DNA of 23,521 nucleotides from Zygnema cylindricum. Taxonomy: Eukaryota; Streptophyta; Zygnematophyceae; Zygnematales; Zygnemataceae. Below the pieces are notes generated by a model. That model made no database searches, was not told the origin of the DNA, and saw only the letters and a program-made list of their open reading frames with translations. Shown here in pieces: positions 19,460-23,521 of this stretch. The translations under genes were made by a program, and so were the position numbers. Positions within the stretch are counted from its first letter, which is position 1. Each line of letters starts with the position of its first letter. The stretch covers positions 28,256 to 51,776 of the forward strand of contig JBBHKE010002791.1 in NCBI GenBank assembly GCA_037447655.1, written 5' to 3'.

Positions 19460-20529
19460 CTCTTATGTCTTCCTAGCTCGGGGGAGCACGTTGAGGGAGT
19501 TTCGTAACATGATGACGATCCACAACTGGGATAGTTGATCAAACGAGGATAAAAGCTTGCACTCGCTATAAAGCCATAGATAAACATAGAAAATAAAGGA
19601 AGTGAGGACCAAAGCAATGAACGAGCGTTGACCGCAAATACAGTGAAACTAGTCCAAAGTAACTCCTAAACAACAAAATATCTTGATCACCATAGAAATA
19701 AGGCCATCCATAGTAGCTCGGTGGTTATAATCATGCAGCTTCCTCTTCGTTATGTTGCGGCAACCAGTCGAATATGCCGAGCCGCTTGACTGACGATTGT
19801 TGTCAAGATAGGGTTCCTGGAAACCATGTCACCGAATATGCAATGTGCACCACCAAGTAGTGCAATATCAACACGACATAATGGAATAATATAAGAAACC
19901 TCCCAACGAACGAAATATCCCCTCCTAGAAGCGATAATCGCAATGGTAACCCGAATCATGTCTTGCGCTTGAATAAATTCGCCCCCATAGGTGCATCGAA
20001 GCAAATAGATGCCATCTGGCTCAAAGATATGACCACACAAGCAAACAAGAGAGCTAACTAAAGGTGGATGAGGGAGGCCATGCCGAAATGACCACACAAG
20101 CAAACAAGAGAGCTAACTAAAGGTGGATGAGGGAGGCCATGCCGAAACCTAATGGTCGGGGTGAATTCAGCAGGCGTGAAACGTAGGGTGGATAAGATAG
20201 GCGTAGCTAATAACTAAAATTCGGAACTAAGTCCACCACAAGAGAGAAAGCATGCAGCGAAGAATCAAAGGAAAGCGCTAAGGGAAGCTTTGTTCAACCT
20301 GATCAAAATTGATTCTTAGACACTCGCGACAGTTTTGTAATAAGGATGGAACAAACCGGCATATCCGCGACGACAACAGGAACAGAACTTGAAGCATCCA
20401 AAATAAACACACCGTTTAAAACACGAGGGAAAATGGTGGCAAGAACAAGAGTGTCCCTATCTAGAAAACAAGAAACAAGTGCGGAGGTATTATGGTACCC
20501 ACTTCCCAAATCGGCGGAAGAAGCAACAC
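19460..20529 (-). pseudogene. Non-LTR reverse transcriptase pseudogene, C-terminal part
   Basis: This continues the RT remnant at 21267-21890 across MITE E2. Residues after E2 read SADLGSGYHNTSALVSCFLD. A stretch near 20195-20150 reads LRFTPAEFTPTIRFRHGLPH. Then come CLCG (residues 21-24 of the 117-codon frame 19750-20103), DGIYLLRC, GGEF and RVDIALLGGAH...FGD. This order, a Cys cluster followed by a charged helix and a (P/V)D...D pair, is what I know from non-LTR RTs with a C-terminal zinc knuckle and restriction-like endonuclease. Tyr replaces the usual His in the knuckle. Further homologous-looking codons (SFIALVLTSF) continue to about 19,460 in other frames. A 59-bp duplication at 20029 and several stops make it inactive. 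The family assignment is from memory, not a search. Confidence 0.6.
20029..20146 (+). repeat. Perfect 59-bp tandem duplication in the RT pseudogene
   Basis: The unit starting ATGACCACACAAGCAAACAA at 20029 is repeated without change from 20088. 59 is not a multiple of three, so the duplication shifts the RT frame exactly before the Cys cluster. The lack of differences between units suggests it is recent or an assembly artefact. Confidence 0.95.
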
Positions 20530-20531
20530 TA

Positions 20532-21264
20532 CACCGCGAATCGTAATTAGAGTTATGTACGCTAATTCTGTCACCCCAAATTTTGACTCTATCACTATAA
20601 ATAGAGTACATTATTCTAAATTATTCTTTACGTTATTTAAGGTACTTTTTGGATGGCGTTAGTAACTCTAATACAGTGCGTTTTAATTGGTGTGGTATGG
20701 TATATATGACCCGTGCAAAACTGTACTTTATAAGGCATTGTGCTACGGAACGCGTAATCATTTGATTATCAAATTTGAGCAGCTGCTGGTCGCCGCGGCG
20801 GGGCTTTGCAAGCGCCAAAGTGTGAATCCCCTCCACAATCCGCTCCCAAAGTTTCCTCCAAAAAGAGTCTTCTCCAAATGTCCTCGGGACCACGTGGGCC
20901 TCCACAAAATTTCCAAATAATCGTGTGAAACACCACGGATTAACAATGCAAATTACGAACGAAAACCAAAAGCAAATCTAAAATGTGAGGCCACGGAGAT
21001 CTCAGGCCGTTTTCATGTAACTGCGTTTTAACAAACAGCGTAATGCAAACGTCATAATGACGTGAAACTGTACGTTTTGTCAGATTTTGTACTTGTCCAT
21101 AATTTATAGCGAATATATTCACCCCCAAATTAGAGTTATTGATAAATTAGAGTAAATTTCCGTTTTGAAAAAGTTCTATCACACAAATTAGAGTAAATAA
21201 CTCTAATATTTTTTTTACTTTTTTCACTCTAATTTTTTCTTTACTTTAATTCCGATTCGCGGGT
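20532..21264 (+). mobile_element. MITE E2 (733 bp) with extra GC-rich interior
   Basis: TA at 20530-20531 and 21265-21266. Ends CACCGCGAATCGTAATTAGAG and TTCCGATTCGCGGGT. Colinear with E1 on both sides (TTTAAGGTACTTTTTGGATG, CTGTACTTTA, CATGTAACTGCG, CGTCATAATGACG, CACACAAATTAGAGTAAATAACTC). Between 20731 and 21010 it has about 280 bp where E1 has about 41. This interior is GC-richer (CGCCGCGGCGGGGC) and is open on the minus strand (20905 downwards), reading for example EAHVVPRTFGEDSFWRKLWE. I recognise no family. E2 lies inside the RT pseudogene. Confidence 0.88.
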
Positions 21265-21266
21265 TA

Positions 21267-21890
21267 GCTATCGATAGTGGATCGAATCCGCATGCAAAAG
21301 ACAGGAAGAGAAGCTTGAAAGTGAGCTGAAGACGCAAACTCGCGATCAACCCCACGACCTAACAAACTGTGGACGACGTCCACGGGGCGATCATTAAAGG
21401 TGGAAAGAGATGAAACAACCGTTGGAGTGGGGAACCGCAAGTAAGGTAAGTGGGGGGATGGGGGAACACCTTGTGAAAAGGGCAAAAGCCACTTGGGGAC
21501 CAGAAAGGTTGGAAGGTCGTCCCTGTGGGACAAATTTGTCTGAAGAGAAAAATCAAGAAACTGGGTGGAGGAAGTATTCAAACCAAGCTGGCAACTCAAC
21601 ACACGATTGCCATAGGATGGAGAAGTTTGGCAACCAAGAGGGGGGGTAAAAGAGGGGGGGTAAAAGAAAGAGGAATATCACAAGGTGACCATACAACACA
21701 TTTTGAGGGTTGAATAGAAAGGTTGAGTTTCGCCAATTGATCTTTGAAAAAGTTTTAGGCCGATACGACTTTGTCCGAAGGGGCCAATAATATGTCTATC
21801 GTCCGCAGCCGAAGGGAAGAAGCAAGAAGTGAAAACGGAAGCAAAAGCGTGAAGGGCCCAGTAATAAGCAAGGGCAAACAAAGGTTACCC
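21267..21890 (-). pseudogene. Non-LTR reverse transcriptase pseudogene, palm and thumb part
   Basis: Reverse transcriptase copies element RNA into DNA. On the minus strand the frame 21881-21678 contains SAADDRHIIGP, whose ADD (Asp codons 21803-21798) fits the catalytic [YF]xDD box, with Ala in place of the usual Tyr. It is followed about 30 residues on by a KMC that fits the conserved K-C. After frameshifts come GPQVAFALFTRC (near 21500), TPTVVSSLSTFNDRPVDVVH and HSLLGRG, then SLPV, a thumb-like arrangement. The sequence ends abruptly at the 7-bp minisatellite, so the fingers and the first catalytic Asp are absent. At least three frameshifts make it a pseudogene. A MITE separates it from its C-terminal part. 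Confidence 0.6.
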
Positions 21891-21897
21891 TAGGGGT

Positions 21898-22118
21898 CAT
21901 ACATCATACATCGTACATCATACATCATACATCATACATCATACATCATACATCATACATCATACATCATACATCATACATCATACATCATACACCATCC
22001 ATGATACATGATACATGATATATGATATATGATACATGATACATCGTACATTATACGCCAGACATCATATATCATACATTATACATTATACATCATACAT
22101 CATACACCATATATGATA
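21898..22118 (+). repeat. 7-bp minisatellite (CATACAT)n
   Basis: About 13 nearly perfect units of ATCATAC to 21993, then variant units (ATGATAC, ATGATAT), then ATCATAC/ATTATAC again. The variant block differs from the main unit at one position (C to G). It abuts the truncated 5' end of the RT pseudogene. Confidence 0.93.
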
Positions 22119-22385
22119 TACTATATATCTCAGCGTAGACGGGAAACATTTAAAGAACCTCGACATTATCTCTGACATACTTCCTTTATTACATTCTGAC
22201 CTACGGAAAATCACCTTCAAATCAACCCGTGACAATTGAATGTGTTTCAACTTTCCTTGTCACTTTCCAAGATTCGGTTGTTTTCATAGATAAAATACTA
22301 AAGAAAGATCCCACAATGACATCCTCCTCCTACAAATCCATGAGTTCATTAATTGGTAACGTCTTTGCACTTCTGTCATCTGTAA

Positions 22386-22445
22386 GCGTTTTGAAGTGGT
22401 TTTAGGGTTTTCTAGGGTTTTAAAGCGTTTCCTAGGGTTTTGAAG
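22386..22445 (+). repeat. 10-bp periodic CTAGGGTTTT array, six units
   Basis: Six consecutive decamers: GCGTTTTGAA, GTGGTTTTAG, GGTTTTCTAG, GGTTTTAAAG, CGTTTCCTAG, GGTTTTGAAG. TTTAGGG and CTAGGG resemble plant-type telomere repeats, but the period is 10, not 7. An outlying AATAGGGTTTCTTTAGGGG follows at 22472. Confidence 0.7.
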
Positions 22446-23085
22446 AGTGATAAAAAAGATTTGTTGAGTTTAATAGGGTTTCTTTAGGGGCAAAAAAAAA
22501 ATAACTATCATTTTAAAAGCATGCCAATCTACACACCATTGAATTTTATCGCAATCAAGATTGTCGAAGACGAGAGGTGACGAATATCGTGCCTTTATCT
22601 CCTAATACAATTCTCATATCATTGTCCAAATACAACGTCTCCACCCATCTGCACATAAAAAGAGAAAAAAGAGGGACATAAAATATGTTTTTCACAAAAG
22701 TAACTAGGACAAAAACAAATACAGATTACTCATTGGACGTAATGTGATCCACAATAATGTCGATGAATAGTGTGCGATACAGAATACTGATAATGTTGTT
22801 GTGTTTTTTGTTTTAGTCAAGTGCCAGAAAAGTGCATAGAAAGAAAAAAAATCCAAGGCAGGAAAAACCAATTTGCCAAAATATTAGAAATATCAATGAA
22901 AATTTCGTGGAAACATCCTAACTCTGTACTACAATGGACGTTAATGGTCTACGGAAAAAAAAACTATCCAGCTTTTGCAAAAGTCGCACAATCAGATGGG
23001 CTCACTATGAGATCCACAAAAAAGGACCAAAAACTACAATCTACTTGCATGTTCATGAAAATAAATAGAGGAAATAATGAGCGAC

Positions 23086-23143
23086 TATGAGATACTATGT
23101 TTTTGTATAGTGTTTATGAGATACAGTGTTTTTACATAGTATC
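23086..23143. repeat. Overlapping direct and inverted repeat
   Basis: TATGAGATACTATGTTTTT (23086) recurs as TATGAGATACAGTGTTTTT 29 bp on. GATACTATGT (23091-23100) is also inverted as ACATAGTATC (23134-23143). Confidence 0.75.
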
Positions 23144-23521
23144 ATCATTCCAGGTCCCTTGAAAATCCGTTTCTAGACGAAATTATGACATATGTGCATA
23201 TCTCAATCTGGACAAATGATCTTTACATTTTACCAGACTCAATTTTTTTTTCGCACTGATAACCAAAATCTAGAAATATTGATGTGGATGGTCATATAAT
23301 TCTTCCCGCAAACGTCTGTTCTATTGCTATGAACCAGTAGAAATGCATTGAAATGAGATGGGAAGTCTTTGAGGTAGGTGGGAAAAAACGTTTTTACTAC
23401 GATGCTTACCCTTCTGGATTGAACCAAGTAAGTGGAACAGTAATCTTGAACGTATCTCCAACAGAAAGCACAAAAGATGTAAACGTCACATCCAATCGAA
23501 CCAAGCCTCGGCCCGGAATTG

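Larger units (their letters stand above)
22119..23521. other. Unassigned sequence at the right end
   Basis: No recognised gene. A frame of 89 codons at 22821-23090 (plus strand, Lys-rich) follows a TTTTTTGTTTTAG that could act as a 3' splice site, but it has no domain I know. It also contains the decamer array at 22386 and a small repeat at 23086. GTACGG hexamers, frequent to the left, are absent. Confidence 0.45.

Noticed and set aside
20303-20611. 102-codon minus-strand frame as a single protein
   Set aside because: Its N-terminal 27 codons or so lie in MITE E2. Only the remainder belongs to the RT pseudogene.
21898-22118. CRISPR-like or inverted minisatellite array
   Set aside because: The units are 7 bp without spacers. 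The apparent strand switch (ATGATAC) is a one-base variant of ATCATAC and not its reverse complement.

Overview
This is a repeat-dense, AT-rich piece of a eukaryotic nuclear genome with no intact protein-coding gene that I can recognise. The signs are long compound microsatellites, LTR and non-LTR retroelement remnants, many short foldback transposons, and no long ORF or operon structure. I cannot name the organism. A degenerate TTTAGGG-like array and a copia-type element fit a plant or alga, but an invertebrate or another protist is not excluded.

Layout. (1) 1-1348: on the minus strand, the start of a decayed Ty1/copia-like LTR retrotransposon, with a candidate LTR, a TATA box, a primer-binding-like site and a broken gag start. 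(2) 3254-19058 and 20532-21264: fourteen copies of a TA-flanked MITE superfamily with the shared terminal inverted repeat CACCGCGAATCGTTATTAG. They fall into seven size and sequence groups that I call A to G: A about 218 bp x4, B about 199 bp x2, C 544 bp x1, D 539 bp x2, E 490 and 733 bp, F 494-539 bp x3, G 214 bp x1. (3) Nested inside three of these MITEs are three hAT-like non-autonomous elements. Each begins TAGTGTTGGGTATCG, ends with its reverse complement, and has a perfect 8-bp target duplication. (4) 8211-8565: a compound ACAT/TA/TG microsatellite. (5) 19460-21890, minus strand: the 3' part of a non-LTR reverse transcriptase pseudogene, split by MITE E2, disrupted by a 59-bp tandem duplication, and truncated against a 7-bp minisatellite at 21898-22118. 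(6) 22119-23521: unassigned sequence containing a 10-bp periodic CTAGGGTTTT array.

How the parts relate. The insertion order can be read directly: the RT pseudogene was hit by E2, and MITEs A2, B2 and D1 were hit by hAT-like elements. Removing each nested element plus one target copy leaves hosts of almost the same length as their relatives (A2 218 against 217-218, B2 199 against 198, D1 539 against 539 bp). MITEs also lie end to end sharing or nearly sharing one TA (D1-TA-D2-TA-E1, G-TAGTA-F3, B1-A1, C-A4), as expected if the family prefers its own ends as targets. No transposase for either family lies in the window. Two elements (hAT-like 3 and E2) carry extra internal sequence that could be captured host DNA.
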